Notes under the pieces: model-generated | Told to the model about the DNA's origin: nothing | Database searches by the model: none | Seen by the model: the letters and a program-made list of their open reading frames with translations, nothing else | Part shown: piece after piece, positions 53,296 through 61,294 of the stretch | How positions within the stretch are numbered: the stretch's first letter is position 1 | Layout: each line of letters starts with the position of its first letter | Position numbers and translations under genes: made by a program | Assembly (NCBI RefSeq): GCF_002283365.1 | Contig: NZ_MQWD01000001.1 | Span: 4,051,932-4,115,931 of the forward strand | DNA from: Rubrivirga marina | GTDB taxonomy: Bacteria; Bacteroidota; Rhodothermia; Rhodothermales; Rubricoccaceae | Reading direction: 5' to 3' | Length of the DNA: 64,000 bases

Positions 53296-55005
53296 ATGTC
53301 CGTGATCGCCGCCCCCGACCGCCCGTTCCCCCTCGGCTCGCCCGCGCCCGACGACGGGCCCCAGCGGGAGGCCTACGACCGGCGCGTCGCCTTCCACCGG
53401 CGCCAGCTCGACGCGCTGGAGCAGCAGGCCGCCGAGATCCGCCGCGGCGGCGGGACGCGGGCCATCCAGCGCCAGCACGACCGCGGCAAGCTGACGGCGC
53501 GTGAACGAATCGACGCGCTGCTGGACGACCCGGCGGACTTCCGAGAGATCGGCCTGTTCGTGGGCCGTGGGATGTACGAGGACGAGGGCGGCTGTCCGGC
53601 CGGCGGGACCGTCATGGGGCTCGGCCACGTGTCGGGCCGGCTGTGCATGATCGTCGCCAACGACTCCACCGTGAAGGCCGGCGCGTGGTTTCCGATCACG
53701 GCCAAGAAGAACCTCCGCGCGCAGGAGATCGCCCTCGAGAACCGCGTCCCGATCCTCTACCTCGTCGACTCGGCCGGCGTGTTCCTGCCGATGCAGGACG
53801 AGATCTTCCCGGACCGCGACCACTTCGGGCGGATCTTCCGCAACAACGCTCGGCTGAGCGCGCTGGGCGTGCCGCAGATCGCGGCCATCATGGGGAGCTG
53901 CGTGGCTGGCGGGGCCTACCTCCCGATCATGTCCGACGAGAGCCTGATCGTCGACGGCACGGGCTCCGTGTTCCTGGCCGGCCCGTTCCTCGTGCAGGCC
54001 GCGATCGGCGAGGAGGTTGACGTCGAGACGCTGGGCGGCGCGACGACGCAGACCGACATCTCGGGCGTCTGCGAGTACAAGATGCCGGACGACGAGACGT
54101 GCCTCGCGACGGTCCGCGACCTCGTCGCCGGGCTGGGGCCGCTCCCCCGGTTCGGGTTCACCCGCGACGCGCCCGAGGCGCCCGCCTTCGAGCCGGAGGA
54201 GGTCTTCGGCGTCTTCCCCGAGAGCCGCCAGCAGCCGTACGACACGCGCGAGCTCCTGGCCCGGATCGTCGACAGGGACTCGTGGACGGAGGTGAAGGCC
54301 GGCTATGGGCAGACGCTCGTCTGCGGCTACGCCCGCCTCGACGGCTGGTCGGTCGGGATCGTGGCGAGCCAGCGGCAGGTCGTCCGCGCGAAGGCGCCGA
54401 AGGGGAAGGCGGCCGAGATGCAGATCGGCGGCGTGATCTACGGCGACGCGGCCGACAAGGCGGCGCGGTTCGTGATGCAGTGCAACCAGAAGCGGATCCC
54501 GCTCATCTTTTTCCAGGACGCGACCGGCTTCATGGTCGGCACGCGGGCCGAGCAGGGCGGGATCATCAAGGACGGGGCGAAGCTGGTCAACGCCGTCGCC
54601 AACTCGGTCGTCCCGACGTTCACGGTCGTCGTGGGCAACTCGTTCGGGGCGGCCAACTACGCGCTCAACGGCCGGGCCTACGACCCGCGGCTGATGCTCG
54701 CGTGGCCGAGCGCGCAGATCGCGGTCATGGGAGGATCGCAGGCGGCCAAGACGCTCCTGAGCATCGAGGAGCGGAAGCTCCAGAAGCAGGGGATCGAGCT
54801 CTCCGACGCCGACCGCCAGGCCCGACTCGACGAGATCGAGGCGCGCTACGCCGAGCAGACGACGCCGGTCTACGCCGCCGCCCGCCTGTGGGTCGACGCC
54901 ATCATCGACCCGCGCGAGACGCGCGACTGGCTGGCGACGGGCCTCGAGATGGCCGACCACAACCCGGACATGGCGGACTTCAAGGTCGGCGTCCTCCAGA
55001 CGTGA
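53296..55005 (+). CDS. Acyl-CoA carboxylase beta subunit (methylcrotonoyl-CoA carboxylase-like carboxyltransferase)
   Basis: A 569-residue carboxyltransferase that moves carboxybiotin CO2 to an acyl-CoA. Family blocks: RDRGKLTARERIDALLDD-like HDRGKLTARERIDALLDDP, GGTVMGLGHVSGRLCMIVAN, PILYLVDSAGVFLPMQDE, IMGSCVAGGAYLPIMSDE (oxyanion Gly pair), and in the C-terminal half FFQDATGFMVGTRAEQGGII and GNSFGAANYALNGRAYDPRL followed by AWPSAQIAVMGG. The NGRAYDPR...MGGxQAA signature is closer to methylcrotonoyl-CoA than propionyl-CoA carboxylases, pointing to leucine catabolism. No biotin-carboxylase subunit is adjacent. Length is typical. Confidence 0.92.
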   Translation: MSVIAAPDRPFPLGSPAPDDGPQREAYDRRVAFHRRQLDALEQQAAEIRRGGGTRAIQRQHDRGKLTARERIDALLDDPADFREIGLFVGRGMYEDEGGCPAGGTVMGLGHVSGRLCMIVANDSTVKAGAWFPITAKKNLRAQEIALENRVPILYLVDSAGVFLPMQDEIFPDRDHFGRIFRNNARLSALGVPQIAAIMGSCVAGGAYLPIMSDESLIVDGTGSVFLAGPFLVQAAIGEEVDVETLGGATTQTDISGVCEYKMPDDETCLATVRDLVAGLGPLPRFGFTRDAPEAPAFEPEEVFGVFPESRQQPYDTRELLARIVDRDSWTEVKAGYGQTLVCGYARLDGWSVGIVASQRQVVRAKAPKGKAAEMQIGGVIYGDAADKAARFVMQCNQKRIPLIFFQDATGFMVGTRAEQGGIIKDGAKLVNAVANSVVPTFTVVVGNSFGAANYALNGRAYDPRLMLAWPSAQIAVMGGSQAAKTLLSIEERKLQKQGIELSDADRQARLDEIEARYAEQTTPVYAAARLWVDAIIDPRETRDWLATGLEMADHNPDMADFKVGVLQT

Positions 55006-55038
55006 CAGGAACCGGGAAAGAGGGAGGCGGAACCGGCA

Positions 55039-55063
55039 GAGGGCGGACTCGCAGTCTGCCCTC
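55039..55063. terminator. Hairpin between carboxylase and atpZ-like gene
   Basis: AGGGCGGACT (55040-55049) and AGTCTGCCCT (55053-55062) form a stem with one G-T pair and a 3-base loop. Looser complementary arms (GGAACCGG before, CCAGTTCC after) extend it. It lies in the 66-base gap between convergent stops and could serve both. Confidence 0.55.
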
Positions 55064-55071
55064 CCCAGTTC

Positions 55072-55479
55072 CTACTTCCGATTCCCCTCCTTCGCCATGC
55101 GGAGGACGAGGACCATCACGCCGACCATCCCGAGGCAGGCGCCGACGATCGTGCCCCAGGGCGTGATGTCGAGCCACCGGTCCACGACGATGCCGAGGCC
55201 GACGAAGAACACCATCGCCGCGCCGATCTGCATGCCGGTGCCGAGGTGCTCGCCCGCGGCCCGCATCCCGTCCCCGTAGGCGTCGCCGACGCTCCCAGGG
55301 GTCACGCGCTTGTTGCGGTAGCCGGCCGGGGGCGGCTCGATCTCGTCTGCCTCGAGGTCGCGGTCGGCCCACTTGGCCTGCCACTCGCGGTCGGCCTCCT
55401 CGAATCGGTCCGGGGCGTCGGCCCAGGGGTCGTCGCGGTCAGGCGGTCCGCCGTCGGGGCGGTCGGGGGCGTCGGCCAC
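55072..55479 (-). CDS. AtpZ/AtpI-like F0F1 ATPase accessory protein
   Basis: A 135-residue protein starting at GTG 55479, two bases after the bactofilin stop. Residues 1-75 are acidic and Pro/Arg-rich. The C-terminal 60 residues hold two membrane helices in GTGMQIGAAMVFFVGLGIVV and PWGTIVGACLGMVGVMVLVL, with the DRWLDITPWG linker. This matches the AtpZ/gene-1-like family that accompanies F0F1 ATP synthase genes and is linked to Mg/Ca transport or c-ring assembly in some species. In many Bacteroidota bactofilin and AtpZ precede the atp operon. Here no ATP synthase genes follow and the next gene is convergent. The acidic extension is longer than usual. Confidence 0.78.
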   Translation of the reverse strand: MADAPDRPDGGPPDRDDPWADAPDRFEEADREWQAKWADRDLEADEIEPPPAGYRNKRVTPGSVGDAYGDGMRAAGEHLGTGMQIGAAMVFFVGLGIVVDRWLDITPWGTIVGACLGMVGVMVLVLRMAKEGNRK

Positions 55480-55481
55480 GG

Positions 55482-55967
55482 CTAGGCAGCGTCGGCGCCC
55501 TTGCCGACGGCGCCGACGACGGCCGCGCCGCCGCGCTCCGGCTTCCGGTCGCTCGACGCCGACGCGCCCGCCGACGCGCCCATCTGGCACTGGCCGTTGA
55601 ACGTCGCGCCGTCCTCGACGACCAGCTTGCCCGTGCGGATGTCGCCCTCGACGACGGCCGAGGACTTCATCACGAGCCGCTCCTTGACCTTCACCTGGCC
55701 GCGGACGGTCCCCGCGATCTCGGCGCTCGTCGACACGACCTCACCGTCGACCACGCCGCCGGCCATCACCATCGTCCGCCCCTCGACCTCGACGTTCCCC
55801 TCGACGGTCCCGGAGATGTTGACGTTGCCGCTCGATCGGAGCGTGCCCTCGACCGTCGTCGAGGCGCCGATGATGTTGTGCTGCTCGGCGGGGTTGCTGC
55901 TGGCACTTACGGGGAGCGCTCGGGTCTTGGCCATGTCGTCTGTGGAGTCGGAGCGGAAGAGGGCCAT
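55482..55967 (-). CDS. Bactofilin (polymer-forming cytoskeletal protein)
   Basis: A 161-residue bactofilin. ATG 55967 places the core at its usual distance; the open frame upstream has no related sequence. The core (about 30-140) consists of repeated beta-helix turns: HNIIGASTTVEGTLRSSGNV, ISGTVEGNVEVEGRTMVMAG, VDGEVVSTSAEIAGTVRGQV, LVMKSSAVVEGDIRTGKLVV and EDGATFNGQCQMG. Disordered Ala/Ser-rich tails flank it. Bactofilins self-assemble into filaments on the membrane and direct peptidoglycan enzymes. The M23 peptidase gene 26 bases upstream is the standard partner and is probably its client. Confidence 0.9.
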   Translation of the reverse strand: MALFRSDSTDDMAKTRALPVSASSNPAEQHNIIGASTTVEGTLRSSGNVNISGTVEGNVEVEGRTMVMAGGVVDGEVVSTSAEIAGTVRGQVKVKERLVMKSSAVVEGDIRTGKLVVEDGATFNGQCQMGASAGASASSDRKPERGGAAVVGAVGKGADAA

Positions 55968-55993
55968 GGTGGTGGGGGGCCGGGCGTCGGCGC

Positions 55994-56896
55994 TCAGGGG
56001 GCGACGAGCAGGGCGGCGGGGTCTTGCGCGAGCCCGTCGCGCCACACCTCGAAGTGCAGGTGGGGCCCGGACGTGATCTCGCCCGTGTTCCCGCTCAACG
56101 CGACCGTCTCCCGCGCGCGGACCCGCTCGCCGACGCGTTTGAGCAGCCGGCTGTTGTGTTTGTACACCGAAAGGTAGCCGCCCGGGTGCTGGACGGCAAT
56201 CGTGTGGCCGCCCTGGTGGGTCCAATCCGAGAAGACGACGTACCCGTCGGCGAAGGCACGGACGTCCGTGCCGACGGTCGCGGCGAGGTCGAGGGCGAAG
56301 TGGCCGCGGGCCGCGTCGAACCCGCGCGAGGGCACGCCGTCGACGGGCGGGAGGGCCGGGAGGCGGAGGCCGTCGAGGTAGGCGCGGGCCGCCCGGGCGT
56401 CGCGCTCGGCGTCGGTGGCAGGCCCGAGGGTGCGGAGCGGGAGCGCCGGCTGGGCCTGGTCGCCGCCGGCGACCGGCGGGCCCGCCTCGGGCGCGTCCGG
56501 GAGGGAGTCGGGGTCGGGGAGCGAGAACGCGGCGGGGTCGAGTACGTCGTCGCCGAGGTCGTCCATCTCGCCGGTGATGATGGCCCGGAGCTGGGCGATC
56601 TGCTGGTACTGGAGCGCGAGCGAGTCCTCGAGCGCCGCCGCCCGCTGGGCGTTCGTCTCGGCGACGCCGCGGAGCTCGCCGGTGCCGGGCCCGAGGATGA
56701 GCCCGCGGAGCGGCGTCAGCACGATCGCCGCCACCAGGAGCGCCCCCAGCACGACGATGCCGATGACGGCCGCGTAGAGCGCGTAGCCGGGGCGGACCTC
56801 GTACTGGCGCGGGGTGCTCATCGTGTCCGGCTCGAGGACGATGACGGTCCGGGCCGAGCCGGGGTGAGAGAACAGGTCTCGTAAGAAGTCGGTCAC
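55994..56896 (-). CDS. M23-family (LytM-like) peptidoglycan endopeptidase
   Basis: A 300-residue membrane-anchored enzyme with a GTG start. It has a short cytoplasmic N-terminus, one membrane helix (LYAAVIGIVVLGALLVAAIV, about 39-58), a coiled coil (AQRAAALEDSLALQYQQIAQ), an acidic Pro-rich linker and a C-terminal LytM domain (about 190-300). GFDAARGHFALDLAATVGTD carries the first His and Asp metal ligands, and TSGPHLHFEVWRDG the HxH motif, so zinc ligands are complete. It hydrolyses peptide cross-links in peptidoglycan. Its gene order with bactofilin and AtpZ is conserved in the phylum, and co-regulation of wall shape is likely (inference). Confidence 0.9.
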   Translation of the reverse strand: MTDFLRDLFSHPGSARTVIVLEPDTMSTPRQYEVRPGYALYAAVIGIVVLGALLVAAIVLTPLRGLILGPGTGELRGVAETNAQRAAALEDSLALQYQQIAQLRAIITGEMDDLGDDVLDPAAFSLPDPDSLPDAPEAGPPVAGGDQAQPALPLRTLGPATDAERDARAARAYLDGLRLPALPPVDGVPSRGFDAARGHFALDLAATVGTDVRAFADGYVVFSDWTHQGGHTIAVQHPGGYLSVYKHNSRLLKRVGERVRARETVALSGNTGEITSGPHLHFEVWRDGLAQDPAALLVAP

Positions 56897-57048
56897 AGGC
56901 GGAAGCGTCCTCAGGGGCCGTGGGGGCCGGTTTAGTTCGCGCCATCTGCATCCCTGCAGGCGCGCGCCCTCCTAACTTACCCGGCTCTCAGACCTCCGAG
57001 TGCCGGAGGCCCAAACGCCGGCTCGGCCGGCCCCGACTCTCAGACTCG

Positions 57049-57303
57049 ATGCCTCAGCACAAGTCCGCCGCCAAGCGCGTCCGCCAGGACGCCAAGCGCC
57101 GCCTCCGCAATCGGTACCAGAAGGTCCGCGTCCGCACGATGATCAAGGACCTCCACGCCGAGACCGATCCGTCCGCCGCCCAGGAGAAGCTGAACGCCAT
57201 CAAGGCGCAGCTCGACCGGCTCGCCGGCCGCCGCGTGGTCCACCCGAACAAGGCCGCGAACACGAAGAGCCAGCTCGACAAGTACGTCGACTCGCTCGGC
57301 TAG
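57049..57303 (+). CDS. rpsT: 30S ribosomal protein S20
   Basis: An 84-residue basic helical protein of the small ribosomal subunit that binds 16S rRNA. MPQHKSAAKRVRQDAKRRLR is the characteristic N-terminus, followed by NRYQKVRVRTMIKDLHAETD, KLNAIKAQLDRLAGRRVVHP and NKAANTKSQLDKYVDSLG, which matches the conserved C-terminal NKAARxKSRLxxxV segment. Start at ATG 57049 is fixed by homology. The upstream open frame (from 56920) is unrelated. TAACTTAC at 56971-56978 may be the -7 region, giving a leader of about 65 bases. It is divergent from the M23 gene. Confidence 0.95.
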   Translation: MPQHKSAAKRVRQDAKRRLRNRYQKVRVRTMIKDLHAETDPSAAQEKLNAIKAQLDRLAGRRVVHPNKAANTKSQLDKYVDSLG

Positions 57304-57359
57304 CCTACGGCGCGTGGGGGCCGCTGGTCGTAGCCTACGGCCGCCGCCCCACCCCGCCG

Positions 57360-59045
57360 ATGTCCGCCTCATTGTCCGCCCGCGCCGTTCTCCTCATCGC
57401 CGGGCTGGCGGGGCTCGTGGCGCCGCGCGCCGCGGCGCAGGCTGAGCAGACCGCCCCGGGCCGCTCGGCCTACGTGCTCGTCCGGGGCGCCGTGGCCGGA
57501 GTCGAGGGCGACTCCAAGAGCACGTTCGACGACACGGGGGCTGGCCTCGGGCTTGAAGCGGGCGTCCGGCTCTCGCCCCGCTGGGCGGTCGCGCTCGCGT
57601 GGTGGGCGCAGGACCTCCCGTCGCTCGCCCAGGGCTTCCGGATCGACGGACGGGTGACGGGCCAGGGGAGCCAGGCCTACCAGGGCCAGGCGCTCGTCCG
57701 CGCTCACCTTCTCGCGACGACGGGTCGATCGTGGTCACCGTTCGTCGAGGCCGGGCTGGCCGTCGTGACGGGCCAGGGGACGGACGCCGCGCGCAACCAG
57801 GCCGGCGACGGGACGGTCTGGGGCTTCGGCCCGGTCGGCGGGCTCGGCCTCGACGTCGCGCTCTCGCCCCGCCTCGGACTCCGCGCCGGCGTCCAGTCGA
57901 CGGTCGTCGTCCCCGACGTCGCCCTCGACGGCGCCGATCCGAGCGCGTTCGCCAGGGAGCCGACCCCGCCCTCGGGCGCGCTCGCCGACAACATCGGGTA
58001 CGACGTCTTGACGAACGTGGGGGTGGGCGTCCGCTACGCGCTTCCGCTGAGGCGTCCCGCCACCCTCCCGAGGCCGGGGCCTCCGCCGCTCGCCGAGACG
58101 CACGGTGACGCTCCGGCCCCCACCGCCCCGGAGCCCCCGCCGTCAGAACCCGCCACCTCGGTGGCGACCGCCTCTGGGCGGAGCCCCGCGGGGGAGCCCG
58201 AGCCGGACGCCGAGGCCCCCACGCCCGCCGTCGAGCCCGCCCCGGAGGTCACGCACCTCACGTGCCCGACCGAGCTCGCCCCCGGCGAGGAGGGCGCCTT
58301 CGCCGTCGCCGCGACCGCCGCGACCTCGACCACGTGGGACTGGGGGGACGGCTCGACCGGCGCGCGGGCCCGTCACGCGTTCGACACCTCCGGGACCTAC
58401 ACGGTCACCGCGACGGTGCAGACGGCCGGAGGCGAGGCGTCGGAGTCCTGCCTCGTCACCGTCGCGACGACGGTCGCCCCGACCGAGATCACGGCGTGCC
58501 GCGCCACTCCCAGCCCGGCCGCGCTCGGCAAGGCCATCACGGTCGAGGCCGAGACCTACGGGGCGGACACCGTCTCCGTCGACCTCGGCGACGGCGCCGA
58601 GGCGGACGCCCTCCCGACCCGCCACGAGTACGGCCGCACGGGCACGTTCACCGTCACGGTCGTGGCGACGGGAGCCGGCGGCCAGGACACCTGCACGACG
58701 ACCGTCACCGTCGAGGACCCCTCCTGTGCCGCCTCCCTCGCGCCCGTCCGATTCAAGGCGGGCGGGACGGACCTGACGGCCGGCGCCATGACGACGCTCG
58801 ACGCCGCGGCCGACCTCCTCGGCCGGTGCTCGGCCGTGTGCCTCTCGATCGACGGCTACGCGACGCGCGCCGAGGGCGGCGCCGCGCTGGCCCAGCAACG
58901 GGCCGACGCCGTCATGTTCTACCTCATCGGTCAGGGGGTCGAGGCCGACCGGCTCCAGACCTCCGGCCCAGGTGGGGAGTCGGTCGAGGACGCGGGAAGC
59001 CCGCACCGGGTGGAGGTGAGCGCCGGCTCGTGCGCCGGTTTTTGA
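57360..59045 (+). CDS. Barrel-PKD-OmpA outer-membrane protein, paralogue 1
   Basis: A 561-residue exported protein. Signal peptide MSASLSARAVLLIAGLAGLV is followed by a beta-barrel-like region (about 30-230, AYVLVRGAVAGVEGD through VGVRYALPL), a Pro-rich linker (about 232-300), two PKD-like domains (TTWDWGDGSTGARARHAFDT and a second with VSVDLGDGAEADALPTRHEY), and a C-terminal OmpA-like peptidoglycan-binding domain (SLAPVRFKAGGTDLTAGAMT, QQRADAVMFYLIGQGVEADR). It shares the layout and the SCAGF terminus with the two following genes but is more diverged and has an extra linker. It probably anchors the outer membrane to the wall. Confidence 0.83.
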   Translation: MSASLSARAVLLIAGLAGLVAPRAAAQAEQTAPGRSAYVLVRGAVAGVEGDSKSTFDDTGAGLGLEAGVRLSPRWAVALAWWAQDLPSLAQGFRIDGRVTGQGSQAYQGQALVRAHLLATTGRSWSPFVEAGLAVVTGQGTDAARNQAGDGTVWGFGPVGGLGLDVALSPRLGLRAGVQSTVVVPDVALDGADPSAFAREPTPPSGALADNIGYDVLTNVGVGVRYALPLRRPATLPRPGPPPLAETHGDAPAPTAPEPPPSEPATSVATASGRSPAGEPEPDAEAPTPAVEPAPEVTHLTCPTELAPGEEGAFAVAATAATSTTWDWGDGSTGARARHAFDTSGTYTVTATVQTAGGEASESCLVTVATTVAPTEITACRATPSPAALGKAITVEAETYGADTVSVDLGDGAEADALPTRHEYGRTGTFTVTVVATGAGGQDTCTTTVTVEDPSCAASLAPVRFKAGGTDLTAGAMTTLDAAADLLGRCSAVCLSIDGYATRAEGGAALAQQRADAVMFYLIGQGVEADRLQTSGPGGESVEDAGSPHRVEVSAGSCAGF

Positions 59046-59398
59046 ACCGAGCGGACCCGGACCCGCCCACCGAACGCGGAGGTGGAGAGCGTCCCAGAAC
59101 CACGAAAGGTTCGAAATCACGCGGAACCGGCCCGGGTCTACGCTGGTTGATCGGCCTACCCCTCGCCTTACGTCCTTTCTCCCGCCCCTCGTTCTAAGTC
59201 CCTTTTGAGGGTCACACAGCCGCGGCTCCGCTGCGGTCCTCAGGGACATTCACCGCATGTGGCTGCCGTCCAGCGCCACGTGCGTAACGTCCGAACCGAA
59301 AGGACTTCGAGGCTGCACGTCGGAGCTTCCAGACGCCCACCGGCTTCGCTGTTCCCCGTCCCGACGCCTGTCGCGGACCTCACCCACCCACCCTCTCC
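59046..59398. other. Long leader region upstream of OmpA paralogue 2
   Basis: A 353-base gap containing CCGCGGCTCCGCTGCGG (59220-59236, a stable hairpin), the A+T-richer TTCTAAGTCCCTTTTGAGGG (59191-59210, which includes a TAAGTCCCTTTTG promoter-like string), and CGAACCGAAAGGACTTCGAGG. No reading frame looks coding. It may be a structured 5' leader, since the TSS implied by the promoter-like string would leave about 180 bases before the ATG. Confidence 0.45.
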
Positions 59399-60985
59399 AT
59401 GACCCAGTCCAGTACGGAGAACCCGATGACCTCGCGTCTCTTCTCCCTTCTCCCCTGGTGTGCGGCGCTGCTCATCGCAACGTCGTCGTACGCCCAGGTC
59501 CGCCCCAGCAACTCCGTCTACGTCCTCCTCCGCGGCGCCGTCGCCGGGTACTACGGCGACCTCGACAAAAACTCGGACGGCGATCCGGATTCGGCCACGC
59601 CCGACATCCAGGACGGCTTCGAAGAGCCCGGATTCGGCGTCGGCGCCGAGCTTGGCTACCAGTTCAACCCAAACCTCTCGTTCGGCATCGCCGGCTGGTA
59701 CCAGGACCTTCCGGCCCTGAATGACGGCTTCCAGTTCGACCAGACCAACAACGTCCAGGGTGGGGAGGCCTACCAGCTCCAGGGCCTCTTCCGCTTTATC
59801 CCATTCGCGAACGCTCGCATCTCCCCGTACCTCGAACTCGGTGGCGCCCTCGTCTCGGGCCAGGGCACCGAGAACGAGCGGAACAACGGCTCAGCCGATG
59901 AGGACGTCTTCGGCTACGGCCCGGTCGGCGGTCTCGGCATCGACATCGCGCTGACGCCCCAGTTCGGGCTCTTCCTCGGGGCCCAGTCGACCGTCGTCTT
60001 CCCCGACGTCGCCCTCGACGGCGCCGACCCGGGCGCCTTCGGTGTCCAGGCCGACAACGCGGACTTCGACATCCTCGCCAACGTCGGCGGCGGCCTCCGC
60101 TACGCGTTCCGCCCGCCGTACACGGCCGTCGAGATCGAAGGGCTGGAGTGCCCGGCCGAGCTCGAGGCCGGGGAGTCCGGCTCGTTCATGGTCATGACGA
60201 ACGACGACGCCACGATGCCCGTGACCACGACGTGGCAGTGGGGCGACGGCTCGACCGGCTCGGGCATGACGACGTCGCACACGTTCGCCACGCCGGGCAC
60301 CTACCCGGTCACGGCGATGGTGATGAACGAGGGCGGGGAGGACTCGGAGTCCTGCCTCGTGACCGTCGTCGAGCCGCCGACGCCGCCGGCCCTCGCCGGC
60401 TGCCGCGCCACGCCGTCGAGCGTCGACACGGGTGAGCAGGTGACGATCAACGCGACGGCCACCGACGCCGACGAGATCACCGTCGACTTCGGCGACGGGA
60501 CCACGGCCTCGACGCTCCCGGCCCGCCACGCCTACGCCGACACCGGCTCCTACACCGTGACCATCACGGCGACCAACGAGTACGGCTCCGACACGTGCAC
60601 CATCCCGGTGACCGTCGGCGACTCGTACTGCGCCGACATCACGGAGCTGAACCCGGTGTTCTTCGGGTACGGCGCGACGACGCTCACGGCCGACGCGACG
60701 AGCCGGCTCGACGAGAACATCGAGATCCTCCGCCGGTGCCCGGACATCTGCGTGACGATCAACGGGTACTCCGACGGCTCGGAGCCGGGCGACGCCCTCC
60801 GGATCTCGCAGGCCCGCGCCGACGCGGTCCTCCAGTACTACGTCGGTCAGGGCATCGACGCCGAGCGGCTCCGCGCCGTCGGCCGCGGGGTCGACCCGGA
60901 CGCGAACTCGAAGGAGGACCCGGGCCCGGGCGACAGCCGCGCCCGCCGGGCCGACTCGATCCCGTCGTCCTGCGCCGGGTTCTAG
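59399..60985 (+). CDS. Barrel-PKD-OmpA outer-membrane protein, paralogue 2
   Basis: A 528-residue protein. ATG 59399 is kept because the neighbouring paralogue also begins MTQ; the in-frame ATG at 59426 (MTSRLFSLLPWCAALLIATS) is the alternative. The barrel region (about 35-235) includes SVYVLLRGAVAGYYGDLDKN, the calcium-like loop DGDPDSATPDIQDG and YQLQGLFRFIPFANARISPY. PKD domain 1 is TTWQWGDGSTGSGMTTSHTF and PKD domain 2 VDFGDGTTASTLPARHAYAD. The OmpA-like domain (about 405-528) contains TINGYSDGSEPGDALRISQA and RADAVLQYYVGQGIDAERLR. It shares long near-identical DNA tracts with the gene at 61295. A structured terminator follows. Confidence 0.87.
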   Translation: MTQSSTENPMTSRLFSLLPWCAALLIATSSYAQVRPSNSVYVLLRGAVAGYYGDLDKNSDGDPDSATPDIQDGFEEPGFGVGAELGYQFNPNLSFGIAGWYQDLPALNDGFQFDQTNNVQGGEAYQLQGLFRFIPFANARISPYLELGGALVSGQGTENERNNGSADEDVFGYGPVGGLGIDIALTPQFGLFLGAQSTVVFPDVALDGADPGAFGVQADNADFDILANVGGGLRYAFRPPYTAVEIEGLECPAELEAGESGSFMVMTNDDATMPVTTTWQWGDGSTGSGMTTSHTFATPGTYPVTAMVMNEGGEDSESCLVTVVEPPTPPALAGCRATPSSVDTGEQVTINATATDADEITVDFGDGTTASTLPARHAYADTGSYTVTITATNEYGSDTCTIPVTVGDSYCADITELNPVFFGYGATTLTADATSRLDENIEILRRCPDICVTINGYSDGSEPGDALRISQARADAVLQYYVGQGIDAERLRAVGRGVDPDANSKEDPGPGDSRARRADSIPSSCAGF

Positions 60986-61294
60986 CCGAGGCCTGACCGG
61001 GGCCTAGCCCCGTGACCGCCCGAGGGGGCGATCCGCTTCGCGCGGGTCGCCCCCTCATCATTTCTGGCCCTGGGGCCGACCGGCGCCGCTCCAGCGTAGG
61101 ACCCTTTCGTGCAGAGACCGTGACCCCGGATCCATCCGCGAACCCACGGGCTTCATCGGCGTAAGGCCCCGCGTCGACGGAACAGGGGTCCATGCCTCGT
61201 CCGTCGACCCGCTCTTCCCTCCACCCCTCACGGCCACCGCTCCGCGGCTCGGCCCGACGGGCTCGGGAGCATTTCCCAACCCCCCACCCATCTC
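60986..61294. other. Gap between OmpA paralogues 2 and 3
   Basis: This 309-base gap holds CGGGGCCTAGCCCCG, a terminator hairpin (61022-61056), and a leader-like segment containing GTAGGACCCTTTCG near 61096. No reading frame looks coding. Confidence 0.5.
61022..61063 (+). terminator. Terminator of OmpA paralogue 2
   Basis: GAGGGGGCGA (61022-61031) pairs perfectly with TCGCCCCCTC (61047-61056), extendable inward by a G-T and two G-C pairs, followed by ATCATTT. Confidence 0.75.
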
